Assembly (NCBI GenBank): GCA_037127255.1
Contig: JBANSL010000003.1
Location: forward strand, 18,107,314-18,171,313
Length of the DNA stretch: 64,000 nt
Direction: 5' to 3'
From: Persicaria tinctoria
Lineage: Eukaryota > Streptophyta > Magnoliopsida > Caryophyllales > Polygonaceae
The notes beneath the pieces are model-generated. The model ran no database searches, was not told the DNA's origin, and saw nothing but the letters and a program-made list of their open reading frames with translations. This document shows, one piece after another, positions 33,321-46,700 of the stretch (the stretch's first letter is position 1; the number at the start of each line of letters is the position of its first letter). Made by a program: the position numbers and the translations under genes.

Positions 33321-33615
33321 CAATATAATCTAATTAATTTATAATAATAATAATAATAACCTCTTCATCTAAACCTTAAAATTTTTATCAATTTATTATA
33401 TATATTAAAATTTATCAAAAATAATAATTTATTAAAATATTAACTATATCAAAATGGTAGTAGTTGTTAACTCTTTTTTTAAATGCATCATATTATATAT
33501 TAAAATTTATCAAAAATAATAATTTATTATTTCTGATTTTTAATTTATTACTACAATTTATTGTGTAGTTTTGTAGCCTTTTGTTTTCCAAAACATCTAA
33601 TCTAATTAAAGGAAA

Positions 33616-34605
33616 CTAGTACAATTCCCGCGCCATGGCGCGATTTTTTAAACTAAAATCTTGATAATATAAAAAATAATGTTATAAAATATTAATAAAA
33701 GTTAATATAAAATTCATTTAAATCTTTACCATAAATGTATCTTATAAATATCTTAAAAAATTATTTTTAAAACAATATCATGTAAAAGTATAATATATAA
33801 ATATGGATATTTAAATCACTTAGTAAAAATAATAATATTATTAGTTATGTCATATCATCAGCAAGACTAATATATTAAGTAGTATATATAGATCAGATAT
33901 TTATAATATATAAATATTTACATGTAGATTAATAGTAAGCATTAGATTATATTAAATTTAATGTTTTGAATTAAGCCTAATAGTTAGTAAATATATTAAA
34001 AATATAAAAAAAAGAAATGTGATAGGTTTAAAGGGAAGAAGAGTAAAAATTAAAGGAAAAAATAGATTGATTTAAAGAGATAAAAAAATAGGGATATCAT
34101 ATAGGCTAAAACTCTTTTACTTTAAGAATATATATAGTAAATGTAATAAAAAAAATGTAATTGGTTTGAAAAGATAAAAAGAAGGAGAAAAAATAATCAA
34201 AGGAGATAAATTTGAGATAAGCCCCGTAACTATATTAAATTGAATTCAATGTTTTGAATTAAACCCAAATGTTAAAAAATATGTTGGAAATAAAAGAAAG
34301 AATATGATTGATTTAAAAAGAGAAAAGGAAGAATAAAAATAATAATTAAAGGAAATAATAATTAAATATAGGAGAGAGGGAAAAATAAAAAAGTGCAAAA
34401 TAGAGGATTGGTTAAATTACCTAAAATCAAGGAGAAGATGACACGTCATCAAACTCTTCTGATTTAAAGTATTATATAGATAATAATTAAATATAGGAGA
34501 GAGGGGAAAATAAAAAAGTGCAAAATAGAGGATTGGTTAAATTGCCTAAAATCAAGGAGAAGATGACACGTCATCAAACTCTTCTGATTTAAAGTATTAT
34601 ATAGA
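33616..34605 (-). mobile_element. Helitron-like element, non-autonomous
   Basis: On the minus strand the element starts TCTATATAATACTTT at 34605, preceded by A. It ends with a perfect 14-bp palindrome CGCGCCATGGCGCG (33642-33629), nine bases of spacer, and CTAG at 33619-33616 followed by T. The 5'-TC, 3' hairpin plus CTRR and insertion between A and T are the Helitron hallmarks, and there is no TSD. No Rep/helicase is encoded in the 990 bp, which is AT-rich. The first 125 bp is duplicated. Confidence 0.75.
34355..34604 (-). repeat. 125-bp tandem duplication of the Helitron 5' end
   Basis: 34355-34479 and 34480-34604 are near-identical (two differences noticed). Each contains GATGACACGTCATC and finishes at the TATATAGAT that forms the element's 5' terminus. 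The element therefore has two potential 5' ends, at 34605 and at about 34480. Confidence 0.85.
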
Positions 34606-35107
34606 TACCAAAAGACCCCAAAAATATTACGTTTGAAAAAATTACTAATCAAAATATTAATTTTAATTTATTGTGAAGATCTTCCACCTTCTCAAACCTA
34701 CTCATAAATTTATACCCTAAATACCTTCATTTCATAATTATATATACTTAATGTCATATACAATAAAAACCTTATTTAACTTCTTTTTTGCCATAGTTTT
34801 TTTTCTCATTCAGAACTTTGTTGTATTTTATCAAGAATTTTTAAAAATAATCCACCACAAATTAGAAAATTAATCCAAATTTATCATAAACATTAATTTA
34901 TTGTGTGGTTGTATCATTTTATTTAATTTTTGAAAACCTCTAATTAAAGAACATATAAAAAAAATAAAAAAATTATTATGATAATTTAAAAATAGTAATT
35001 CTAATTTATTGATAAGATCTTCCACCTTCTAAATAATATTAATTACAATTTATTTCATATTTATCAAAATAATATTAATTGCGATTTATTGTGATGTAGT
35101 TGAGACC
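34606..35107. other. AT-rich stretch, nothing recognised
   Basis: Strongly AT-rich sequence between the Helitron-like element and the MULE. GATCTTCCACCTTCT recurs near 34679 and 35014, suggesting old local duplication. No gene is seen. Confidence 0.5.
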
Positions 35108-35218
35108 TTTTATCTTGAATTTTTTTTCAAAATATTCAAGAAAAAATCAATATTTACGGATAAATTCACGGAATCAAAATATTTACACAAATATTCAAAA
35201 ATTGCAGAGATGTCAGAG

Positions 35219-35432
35219 AAACGCGGTCTTAGACCGCGTTTCATTCGTAGTTATATCTCCCCCTGGAAAAATTTGGTCAAATTTAAAATTGTTAAAAAAA
35301 CGTGGTTTCAAACCGCGTTTTATAATCCGTATCGGATAAAACGCGGTTTCAAACCGCGTCTTTATCATTTCGCATTTTAAAATTAAAAAAAATAAATTTA
35401 GAGAGTAAAACGCGGCTTAATACCGCGTTTTA
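35219..35432. repeat. Four CG-rich palindromes in the left MULE TIR
   Basis: Units such as ACGCGGTTTCAAACCGCGT occur at about 35219-35242, 35299-35322, 35338-35361 and 35406-35432. Each is a 20-25 nt near-perfect inverted repeat with a 1-3 base loop. The right TIR mirrors them at about 47246-47275, 47319-47343, 47360-47383 and 47441-47464. They could be transposase-binding sites or fold as hairpins in RNA. Confidence 0.8.
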
Positions 35433-35725
35433 CTTTTGCAAAAAAAAAAAAAAACGAGGCAAAGTGCAGGGCAACAGGAGAAGGGGAGGCGGCCGGCGGG
35501 GTGCTCGGAGCCAGTAGAAGGGGAGACGGACCCAAGAGAAGGAGAGACGGAGACCGGATCCTCGTCCACCGCCCTTAGCAGGAGCCAGAGCCGGAGCCTC
35601 GTCCTCCGCCCGCTGCCATCGATCTACCTGCGACTCGTCCTCCGCCCACTGCCATCGATCTGCCTCCGACCTTTCCGAATTGAACGCCGTCGAATTCATC
35701 CTCCGCCCACTGCCACCCGACTGGG

Positions 35726-38700
35726 TGTAAAGGCTCGGATTTTCAAATCCTAATTTTTCGGAAAAAGGAAATTAAAAATTAATTTAAATCGAATTAAAAT
35801 CTCGTTTAGCAGTTCCGACCGTAATATAAAATTTGACGAACGATTTATGTCCTTTTACCTCAAAAATTGAAAATAATTATCAGATAACGATATCCTTGTC
35901 GATTAAAAAAAATCTAATTAATTGAGAGAGCGAAAGTTGGAAAAAACTAACATTTAAAAACTAATTGCGGTATTCGAAATTCACGTATTCAAAATTTATT
36001 TACGGGTATTAATTACCCAATTCAACACTCAACATCTCACCCACTCCCATCATTCACCATACTCCTTCAAATCACTTCGATTGGAACCATCCGTCACCCT
36101 TTACTGGCATCTTCTTCACCTGCTCTCCATCACCATTATCGCCACCTCCATCCTCATTCATCTTCACCATCAGCGCCACCTTCCTCATCCCTCATCACCG
36201 TCGCCAGCAGCTCCACCAGTAGCCCCTGTACGAGCAGCAACCAGAGCCCCCACCTTCCTCCTCCTTGTTGAAGGGACCGACGCCACCACCACTCCAACGC
36301 ATCATCGCCATCACCTCCTGCTCATCTCCATCGTTGATCCATCACCTTCACTCCTTCGTCGTCGTCACCAACACCACCTCCTCCGACGTCCACAGCCACC
36401 CTGACGCCGCCCATAAGCCACCGAAGCCGTCGATGAGCCACCGAACATCCTCCTTGCTCTGTTTCGCGAAGCCTCATTCCGGTAAGCCGTTCTTCTTCGT
36501 TTCCGATCGAAATCGCCTTCGGTCTTCACCAACACACTCACCCATATCCGGTACAGGTCCGACGAGCCATCGCGAGCTACCGACGAAGCCCAGAACTCCG
36601 ATCGAGAGCTCCAAAGTCGCGAAAAATCCATCTCGGTGAGCTCCGAAATTATACTCGTTTTGATTCGTAGTTTTAGTCTTTTTCGATGTTTAGATTAGTT
36701 GCGAGTGAGCGTGAGGTGAGTGCGGGACAATCGGGTGTGCTCGAGAGCTCCGACGAGCTCGAGAGCGAGTCCGAGAGTGCAAAGCGAGCTCAAGAGCGGG
36801 TCCGGGAGTGCGAGGCGAGCGTGAGTTCGAGCGGGGCAGGCGGGTGCGAGGTGCGGTCAGGGAGGTGAGTCTGAGTGAAGCCAAGCTAGCCGGGAGGAGC
36901 TCAGAAGCTCGGGCACTCGACGACGATCACCATGGCGAGCCGGCGGGATCTTCTCCATTTGAACGCGGGGAAGAAGAAGGCGTGGGGCTTGTCCAGTCAG
37001 CACCATGGGCCCCACCTCCTTATTTTGTTATTTGTTGAACCGGTTGGGATTTAAGCGGGTTCGGTTCGGTTCGGGTTATCCGTTTATTATTTAAGTAATT
37101 AACGGTAATTAAAATATATTATAATAGTAATTGAGGATTTAAAAGATAAATTATTATATTTTGGGAGAATTATAAGGGTTGATTTATTAAATAAAAATGG
37201 ACGGGATTTTAGGGGATTTGAAAATAATTTATAAAAGTGTCAAATAAATGGTATTTAAAATATCATGTAATATTAATTGAGATTTAAAATATATTATTGG
37301 GACTTCAAGATTTATAAAGAATTTGGAAAAGAATTTTAAGATTGGAAAGTAATCTAATAAATAAATTTAAAAAGGGAATTTGGCGAGTATTTTTCAAGGG
37401 TCGGAATACTTAACTATTTAACTGGGATTTGAAACGGTTCTGAAACTAACTTGAGAATGAGACTTATTCGATGACTAACTAGCATGATAATATGATCGTT
37501 TGACTAACAGTATGATATGTATGACTAATAGTATGACTCGTGGTGAATTATTATATGAGATTAAATGTTGGATAATTATGACGATCTAGTAGGATTTTAT
37601 ATCACACAAATTATGTCTTATGATTTTGGATGAACTGTTGAGGTATATGCGGAAATGATGTATATGAACATGCGGAATTGGTTGAATGATTTATGGAGAA
37701 CGATGTGGTCTTGAGGAGCGGATGATGCGATGAAATGACTTTCATAACATGTTACTTGTTCTATTGATTGATGTGTGCTTGAGTGCTTAATAGTTGGATG
37801 TAGACTTATGTATATTCCATTATGTACTAGGTGATACTCTGTGATTTTGACTATTGTGTGCTGGATTCTCCTGTTGCCGATCTGCTAGCAAGGTAAGTAC
37901 CTCCGGGGCTTACTCAGTAACCAGCACCTCCTGCCTGATGTGTCATATAGTATGTAGGTGTTTCATATGCATAAGAGCATGCCATGTAGTATCATGCTTA
38001 GGAATTGCACTTACGAATGAGCATTCTTATTCTGTATGCGTTTGAATACAGAACGACCGTTATCTGTGAGTCCTAGAGTCCTTGCTAGGGTCATAGGGCA
38101 GCCCAGTTTCATCGGGTGTTGTCCTCCTTGAGTTATATATATATATCACGAGATACGAGATGAGCATGAGATACGAGATGAGCATGAGATTCGAGATGAG
38201 CATGAGATGCGATATGATGATGAGATTTGATATGCTATAGTATCGAACTGGCCAGTCTCCACCCTATCTGGAAGAGGGGTGGTGGTAGAAGAGGGATATA
38301 CCACTTGGTATTCTTTGTTAAGGCCTTACTTAATATTCTACATATATGAATTAGGAGCATGCTAGTGTGGTTAAGATTTCAGTACTGCATGAAGGCATCC
38401 TTTATTCTAGGTATAGGCGTATTATATGTCCTCAGCGCGGTCAGAGGACCCGCGGGCGGACTCTTGGCCTGACTTGGTGGTATAGTTTCAGGTACCCGAT
38501 ACACTGCTTGATTTTGTTCTGTTATTACGGGGTCTATTCTTATGGCGGAGAGTGAGTGTTTGAAATCCGACTTCACCAGATTCATGCTTTTGGGATTTCT
38601 CCCTAATTGTACTTTGTTTTGACCCGGCTCTGCCGTGGCACTGGTTGTATCATTTTCAGAACTTATGCCATTTGCATGATAACGGATTTCCTGCGTTGTA

Positions 38701-38888
38701 GACTTAGGACATGTACAGGGGTTTACCCCGGGGTCCCCAACGGACCTTCCGGATTTGGGTGCGAAATCCCACTTTAAACTGCACATCTTCGATTTCAAAC
38801 CTTCAACCTGTACTCGGGGCGCAAGATCCTAACGAGGGGTTTCATCCCTCGAAACGTAACTCGGGAATCATAATCCCGGGCCGTTACA
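35726..38888 (+). repeat. LARD 5' LTR
   Basis: The 3163-bp LTR has TG...CA ends. The left third is Ser/Pro/Thr-codon-like and GC-rich (36060-37030), followed by AT-rich sequence. Blocks conserved with the solo LTR at 4873-8083 lie in the right third (CTGGCCAGTCTCCACCC near 38245, CTCCGGGGCTTACTCAG near 37900). An 18-bp tandem repeat lies at 38150-38239. Frames inside do not match known proteins. Confidence 0.92.
38150..38239. repeat. 18-bp tandem repeat, five copies
   Basis: Units like GAGATACGAGATGAGCAT are repeated five times with increasing decay toward the right. The same array is present in the 3' LTR near 46224-46313, so it belonged to the element before insertion. Confidence 0.85.
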
Positions 38889-38892
38889 AAGG

Positions 38893-38904
38893 TGGTATCA
38901 GAGC
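38893..38904 (+). other. LARD primer-binding site
   Basis: TGGTATCAGAGC, complementary to the 3' end of initiator tRNA-Met, four bases after the 5' LTR. It is the start site for minus-strand cDNA synthesis and shows the element is still built as a reverse-transcription template. Confidence 0.9.
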
Positions 38905-41900
38905 CAGGTTTTGCAATCCGAGTACAATAGGTTTAAGAGGTTTTGAAAATCGCCCAATGATTTCAAACGGTTTTGGAAAATGTTTTAAAAAGGGCAAAAT
39001 GAATTTAATTGGACTTAAAACCTATAATGAATAAAGGGGAAACAATCTCGTGGGTAAAGACTAAAGCGATAGACATCCTTTATGGATGTAGAACTCGGGG
39101 AACGGTAGGCAAAATACTAGCTTTTATTTACAGATGGGCCTAGAAGACTCCAAGGAACACCACGGAGGTTGGAGTGTTTAGTTAGGAGGCCGTGAGGTTT
39201 TTACCCCTCCGGTCAGCCGTCCCTCGAAGGACGGCATAGATCGTCTCTATGCCTATATTATATATACATATATGCAATTGGGCCCGAGGGCGATCCTCCT
39301 CGAAGAGGATCATATTAATCTTGTTGATTGCTTCCGTGTTGAGTGCTATTGTGCTTAGGATAGCGAACTAATCAGAATGCCTTAACTTGAACATGTAAAT
39401 GACTGTATGTTTAAACGGGATAGCGGGATGAAACCTTGTTATTATGTAGTCAGATTTTCTGTCTTGTCGGAATAGTTCTTCCATAGTACAACCCCCTTGA
39501 TAATCCCGATTCCGTCGTCCGTCCCACCAAAGCACTTGGATGTGTTAGTAAGGGTCGAGAGTGTCCGTTCCTCTTGACTTGAGTCCTATTTGTATTCCAA
39601 CCATAGATGTGCATCGAGTCTCATACCTAATGTCAACATTCTCTAGGGGAAATTCGGGTCGGTCAACTAACTACCTTCGGGGATTGTGTATAATGCGAGG
39701 GTTACTTGAGGTTGATTATCGACAGTCTTCCGAGTTAGGAGTGCCTTGTCTTATGGAGTCATCCCTCTTGAGCCTCGTAATGGTCAACCGTGTCGCCTTG
39801 CCAAAAGAGTCTAAACATGAATTCTACCATCTTCCCTCGGAAACGGTGTCAATGTCCTTGTGTCCAGCGTGTCATACTAGCGTCCCATGGGGAAACAGGG
39901 TGGTGAGCCGGTGATTGTCCTTAGAAAATTCTGTCAAGTTATAATGATAGCTTCCTTGTGATTTCATGACATGCTATATTGGTATAATTCAGCATGACTT
40001 GTCTCGTACCTTGCATGGTTGCATTTATGAGTGGATGTATGTGTCGTATGTATTAAATTCCCATGATTATTGTCTTCCTATGAATTAGGCCCATGATAGT
40101 GTGGTCAACCCTCGTTGTATCATGTATGTTTAATATATGAGATGACAGTCCTAGCATGCTGAATTAATCTAATTAGACCATGTTGATTGTGTATATGTTT
40201 AATGAATGTTTCTAGTATCATGTAGGACTAATGTCTCCCCAATTATAGGCCCTCGTATGATCATGTGTCGTTCTTGTCATACTATGTGAATATGGATGTA
40301 TATGATGTGATAGTTATATCCTAACGTGCTTGCCTTGACCCCATGATATTACGACCTGCTTGTGTGTATCTAATTGAGTGATAAGTCATGTATATAATGT
40401 CCTTTGATGTTGTTAAAACTAATGCAACTTATGCCACACATGTCCCATATCCGTTCGTGCATGTATGTTCTTAGTATATCAAGCATGATTAATGAATGAA
40501 ATGATAGGTTGCTAGCTTCTTCTGTGAACGTATAAAGTGGATGAGATGAACATGTTATGAATGCATAGATCGCTACTCCTTGAGATAGGTGCATGTTAGT
40601 GTGTAAGGATGTGATGATATTCGTGATTATTATGTGTCTACGTACCACAATTATAACTTCATGGAATACCCTAAGGGCATCGTTGTAACTCTCGGGTTGG
40701 GATCTTGTCTCTTGTCTCTGGTCTCATCGTCCCTAGTCTTGGTCCTTGTCTAAACTCTTAAGGAAGTTGTGTTGTCCGTCCTTGTCTCTCCCCTATCGCC
40801 GTAACTTCTAACCCTTATGATCATCCGATGAACGCCGATATGCAAGAAAGAACTGAGAACCAAGTGGCACTGGAGCGGCACAACGGAAGTGTGATGGATT
40901 CATGACCCCTAGGCCCCAGGAACAACGTCACTAATGGCAAAAAGGACAGATATACTACAAAGGATGACAGTCGTGAACAGGTTCCTCCCATCTTACACGA
41001 GGAAGATCATTCTTAATTCAAGTCATGGATTCTTTTATACTAATCGGAATTGATGTTGTGTGATAGGCCTAGAACTGACATAATTGAATGTGTGATAACG
41101 GATGTGCTGAACTGGTAGCAATGATTGCCTGACTAACTGGGTTCTATGATAATGTGCCTTGGTGCTTGGTATACTGACTTGCTGGTGAGTAGGTTATGGG
41201 TTATATGTGTGGTGGTGCTTCTTCTTGGGCATGAGTCGAGAGATTCTTCGGTAAGCTAGGTCGGAAAGTGATAGAGGGATTGAAGTCTTTGTTCTTGGTC
41301 ATGAGATGAGCGAGAGGGTGGGCAGGATGGATGCATTAACTTAGGTAGAGCCGAGTGAGTTAGGACTCGTAGGAGGTAGTAGGTAGTGGGTTTCTCAGAT
41401 GAGTTTCTAGGTAGGTCTTAGTTAGAGGTGGAAGTATAGACATGTAGTGTGTGAGGGTATAGGTAGTTTGGATAGTTCTAGAGGTGGCTGGATAGGCTAG
41501 GAGTGGTCGAGGAGTTCTTGTAGTGGAAGTGCTATTAGACGAGTTGGTGCGCTAAGGGTAGTGTCTAGGTAGTCTAGGAGCAGAGTTTGGATAACGTAAG
41601 GATGATCGATTAAGGAACGCCTGAGGAATCGTAGAATTTGGGACTAGATGGTGTGTGCTGTGAGTGGGAGCGATTTTGGTAAGGGATGAGGTTGAGGAAT
41701 TGCCAAGGAAGAGTAGTATGAGGTTGTTTGGGAAGTTATCGATCGAGGATATTAGGTTGTTCACATCAGGGTTTTTCGTATGATGAGTATTTGGGGTTGT
41801 TTATATAGGGTTGGTAACGTTTGGGAAATTATGAGTGAAGGATTTCTAGATCATTGTTGGAGGATTTTGGCATAGGTAATGAATCGGGATTTTTGAGTGG

Positions 41901-43799
41901 AGGTTATTGTGGCTATTGAGGTATTTGAGGATGCGAGATGAGTCTTCGAGGAAAGACTGGTAGCTAGGCAAGGATGTAGTTGAGATTCCTAGTAAGACTG
42001 TGGGCTTAAGGTTGAGATATAGAGATTATGAGCAGGGATTTGGGAACTAGGGAAAGCAGAAGGTATTGAGGACGCTAGAAGCTAAGAGATTTTTGAAGGT
42101 TGGTGAAGTTGCATTGCTTAGGAAATTCGGACGAGAATGTCATAGGGATTCGGTGAAAATGATGATCGGTACATAAGGGTTTAAGTGGTAGAGATTTCGA
42201 AGTTTAAGGAAGCGTGATTTGAGGAAATTTGGGGAAACATGCGGAGTTGATGGAACTAGTCTAGGTAGAGTATGCTGGGAAGAGGATCTAGAGTGGGTCG
42301 GCTTGAGGGTCATGATGATTCGTGGTTGGGAGTACCACTACTCAGGTGTGAGGTGATTAGTTAGTATGAGTTGGGTTCTTAGAGGTGGATAGTTAGTGAG
42401 AGTGATTAGTGGTGTGTGGAATATGATCAGGTTAGCAAGGTGATTCGAGATGTCTTTAGGAGATTGTGTTCTGACGGAGTCTTGAGAGCCTAGAAAGAGT
42501 AAGTGAGATTGTTAAGAAGCATCTAGATCAATTGTTAGAGCAGTTTAGTTGAGGAATTAGAATTTCTCTTAGAGGGTAAAGATGGGGCTCGTAGAGGACC
42601 CCTAGAGCAAGGACGTGTTCTATATAGAGTTTTGGTAGTAGATCGAATTATTCAGCTTGTCGGAATGAGGACGTTTTGTGATTTAGGAACTCCGAGAGAT
42701 AGTTTTAAATAATCGAGTGGAAGGTAGGACTTGAGATCGGGATATCAAAGAGGATTGGCCCTTAGATGGCTTGATGACATAGGAGTTGGGATACCTAGTA
42801 GTTGGTTTGGGAATTCGGTCTTGATTGCGAATAGTTATGAGGCTAGAAAGGTTGTATGTGAGCAGGATACAATGGCGCCTAGAACTGGTAGTGGATTGAG
42901 TTGGTAGACCTCGGTGAAGTTGATCTTAGTGCAAAGGATGGTGAGTATTGGTCGTGTCTCCTCATGATTGGTAGTGTAGGCAGATTCTCCTGAGGTAGTG
43001 ATCTAGTGTATACTTTACTTGGGGCCGAATGTTGTGCGAATTCTATGCTATATACGATGTTGATTATCCGATGTGTTGCCGTTGACAATAGGGAACTGTT
43101 AGTACTAACATAGTTATCCTTGAACTCGATGGAATGATACTGTACTGAAGCGGTTGTTTGCCTCTAATGCGGATGACACTTGGTAGATACGATGGAATGA
43201 TATAACGTGCTTATATGAATGATATGGTGTGTAACTTCCGTGAGATGATGTGATAAATTCTACCATATATGATACGATGCTAGATATGCTATGCTATGTT
43301 GCTATTCTTGAGGTGATTATGTTATGCTATTAGACGTGAGGTGCTATTATTATTTGATATATATACATGATGCTTGATGATGGAAATGATAGAAATTGAA
43401 CTGTTGAACCTTGATTATGTCTTAGAACTTAGGAAGAGAATATGAGATTAGCCTTTAGAAGAGGATGGTAGGATGAATGGAGAGGTTAGGAATGCTTTTG
43501 ACTAATGCCGAACTTGAAGTTTTGAACGGTGTTTTAAAGAGAACGTTGTGATGTTTTGAGTTATAATATGACCGAGGCGTCGGAGTAAGGATATGGTAGG
43601 GGCCCATATCACATTCTTGCTACGGTCTATTGGGGATATTATGATCACGGCAACGGTACTGTGAGGATATCATAGGGGCACTTATGAGATACTTACGGGA
43701 TCAATGACATGATCCTTGGACTCAACAATTTCAAACTGCATCCCCTAATTTAAAATAATTTTAGTCTCGGGGACGAGACTTGTTTTTAGAGGTGGATGA
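38905..43799 (+). other. LARD interior, non-coding
   Basis: About 4.9 kb without a recognisable protein. The longest frame here is about 117 codons (39561-39914) and resembles nothing I know. The sequence is rich in short TG/TA-containing words and shows no tandem structure. The last bases (TCTCGGGGACGAGACT, then a purine-rich AGAGGTGGATGA) resemble the end of a gypsy integrase gene and polypurine tract. Confidence 0.7.
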
Positions 43800-46700
43800 T
43801 GTAAAGGCTCGGATTTTCAAATCCTAATTTTTCGGAAAAAGGAAATTAAAAATTAATTTAAATCGAATTAAAATCTCGTTTAGCGGTTCCGACCGTAATA
43901 TAAAATTTGACGAACGATTTATGTCTTTTTACCTCAAAAATTGAAAATAATTATCAGATAACGATATCCTTGTCGATTAAAAAAAAATCTAATTAATTGA
44001 GAGAGCGAGAGTTGGAAAAAACTAACATTTAAAAACTAATTGTGGTATTCGAAATTCACGTATTCAAAATTTATTTACGGGTATTAATTACCCAATTCAA
44101 CACTCAACATCTCACCCACTCCCATCATTCACCATACTCCTTCAAATCACTTCGATTGGAACCATCCCTCACCCTTTACTGGCATCTTCTTCACCTGCTC
44201 TCCATCACCATCATCGCCACCTCCATCCTCATTCATCTTCACCATCAGCGCCACCTTCCTCATCCCTCATCACCGTCGCCAGCAGCTCCACCAGTAGCCC
44301 CTGTACGAGCAGCAACCAGAGCCCCCACCTTCCTCCTCCTTGTTGAAGGGACCGACGCCACCACCACTCCAACGCATCATCGCCATCACCTCCTGCTCAT
44401 CTCCATCGGTGATCCATCACCTTCACTCCTTCGTCGTCGTCACCAACACCACCTCCTCCGACGTCCACAGCCACCCTGACGCCACCCAGAAGCCACCGAA
44501 GCCGTCGATGAGCCACCGAACATCCTCCTTGCTCTGTTTCGCGAAGCCTCATTCCGGTAAGCCGTTCTTCTTCGTTTCCGATCGAAATCGCCTTCGGTCT
44601 TCACCAACACACTCACCCATATCCGGTACAGGTCCGACGAGCCATCGCGAGCTACCGACGAAGCCCAGAACTCCGATCGAGAGCTCCAAAGTCGCGAAAA
44701 ATCCATCTCGGTGAGCTCCGAAATTATACTCGTTTTGATTCGTAGTTTTAGTCTTTTTCGATGTTTAGATTAGTCGCGAGTGAGCGTGAGGTGAGTGCGG
44801 GACAATCGGGTGTGCTCGAGAGCTCCGGCGAGCTCGAGAGCGAGTCCGAGAGTGCGAAGCGAGCTCGAGAGCGGGTCCGGGAGTGCGAGGCGAGCGTGAG
44901 TTCGAGCGGGGCAGGCGGGTGCGAGGTGCGGTCAGGGAGGTGAGTCTGAGTGAAGCCAAGCTAGCCGGGAGGAGCTCAGAAGCTCGGGCACTCGACGACG
45001 ATCACCATGGCGAGCCGGCGGGAGCTTCTCCATTTGAACGCGGGGAAGAAGAATGCGTGGGGCTTGTCCAGTCAGCACCATGGGCCCCACCTCCTTATTT
45101 TGTTATTTGTTGAACCGGTTGGGATTTAAGCGGGTTCGGTTCGGTTCGGGTTATCCGTTTATTATTTAAGTAATTAACGGTAATTAAAATATATTATAAT
45201 AGTAATTGAGGATTTAAAAGATAAATTATTATATTTTGGGAGAATTATAAGGGTTGATTTATTAAATAAAAATGGACGGGATTTTAGGGGATTTGAAAAT
45301 AATTTATAAAAGTGTCAAATAAATGGTATTTAAAATATCATGTAATATTAATTGAGATTTAAAATATATTATTAGGACTTCAAGATTTATAAAGAATTTG
45401 GAAAAGAATTTTAAGATTGGAAAGTAATCTAATAAATAAATTTAAAAAGGGACTTTGGCGAGTATTTTTCAAGGGTCGGAATACTTAACTATTTAACTGG
45501 GATTTGAAACGGTTCTGAAACTAACTTGGGAATAAGACTTATTCGATGACTAACTAGCATGATAATATGATCGTTTGACTAACAGTATGATATGTATGAC
45601 TAATAGTATGACTCGTGGTGAATTATTATCTGAGATTAAATGTTGGATAATTATGACGATCTAGTAGGATTTTATATCACACAAATTATGTCTTATGATT
45701 TTGGATGAACTGTTGAGGTATATGCGGAAATGATGTATATGAACATGCGGAATTGGTTGAATGATTTATGGAGAACGATGTGGTCTTGAGGAGCGGATGA
45801 TGCGATGAAATGACTTTCATAACATGTTACTTGTTCTATTGATTGATGTGTGCTTGAGTGCTTAATAGTTGGATGTAGACTTATGTATATTCCATTATGT
45901 ACTAGGTGATACTCTGTGATTTTGACTATTGTGTGCTGGATTCTCCTGTTGCCGATCTGCTAGCAAGGTAAGTACCTCCGGGGCTTACTCAGTAACCAGT
46001 ACCTCCTGCCTGATGTGTCATATAATATGTAGGTGTTTCATATGCATAAGAGCATGCCATGTAGTATCATGCTTAGAAATTGCACTTACGAATGAGCATT
46101 CTTATTCTGTATGCGTTTGAATACAGAACGGCCGTTATCTGTGAGTCCTAGAGTCCTTGCTAGGGTCATAGGGCAGCCCAGTTTCATCGGGTGTTGTCCT
46201 CCTTGAGTTATATATATATATCACGAGATACGAGATGAGCATGAGATACGAGATGAGCATGAGATTCGAGATGAGCATGAGATGCGATATGATGATGAGA
46301 TTTGATATGCTATAGTATCGAACTGGCCAGTCTCCACCCTATCTGGAAGAGGGGTGGTGGTAGAAGAGGGATATACCACTTGGTATTCTTTGTTAAGGCC
46401 TTACTTAATATTCTACATATATGAATTAGGAGCATGCTAGTGTGGTTAAGATTTCAGTACTGCATGAAGGCATCCTTTATTCTAGGTATAGGCGTATTAT
46501 ATGTCCTCAGCGCGGTCAGAGGACCCGCGGGCGGACTCTTGGCCTGACTTGGTGGTATAGTTTCAGGTACCCGATACACTGCTTGATTTTGTTCTGTTAT
46601 TACGGGGTCTATTCTTATGGCGGAGAGTGAGTGTTTGAAATCCGACTTCACCAGATTCATGCTTTTGGGATTTCTCCCTAATTGTACTCTGTTTTGACCC

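Noticed and set aside
36081..36639. Ser/Pro/His-rich frames in the LARD LTR, repeated at 44042-44714
   Set aside because: The composition reflects low-complexity CCACCATCAC-type sequence. Both copies are within LTRs and no domain is recognisable.
38150..38239. CRISPR-like array
   Set aside because: The units are contiguous 18-mers without spacers, in a plant LTR.
38889..43799. Hidden gag-pol in the LARD interior
   Set aside because: No frame on either strand showed zinc knuckle, protease, RT or integrase motifs; only a possible last few bases of a gypsy tail.
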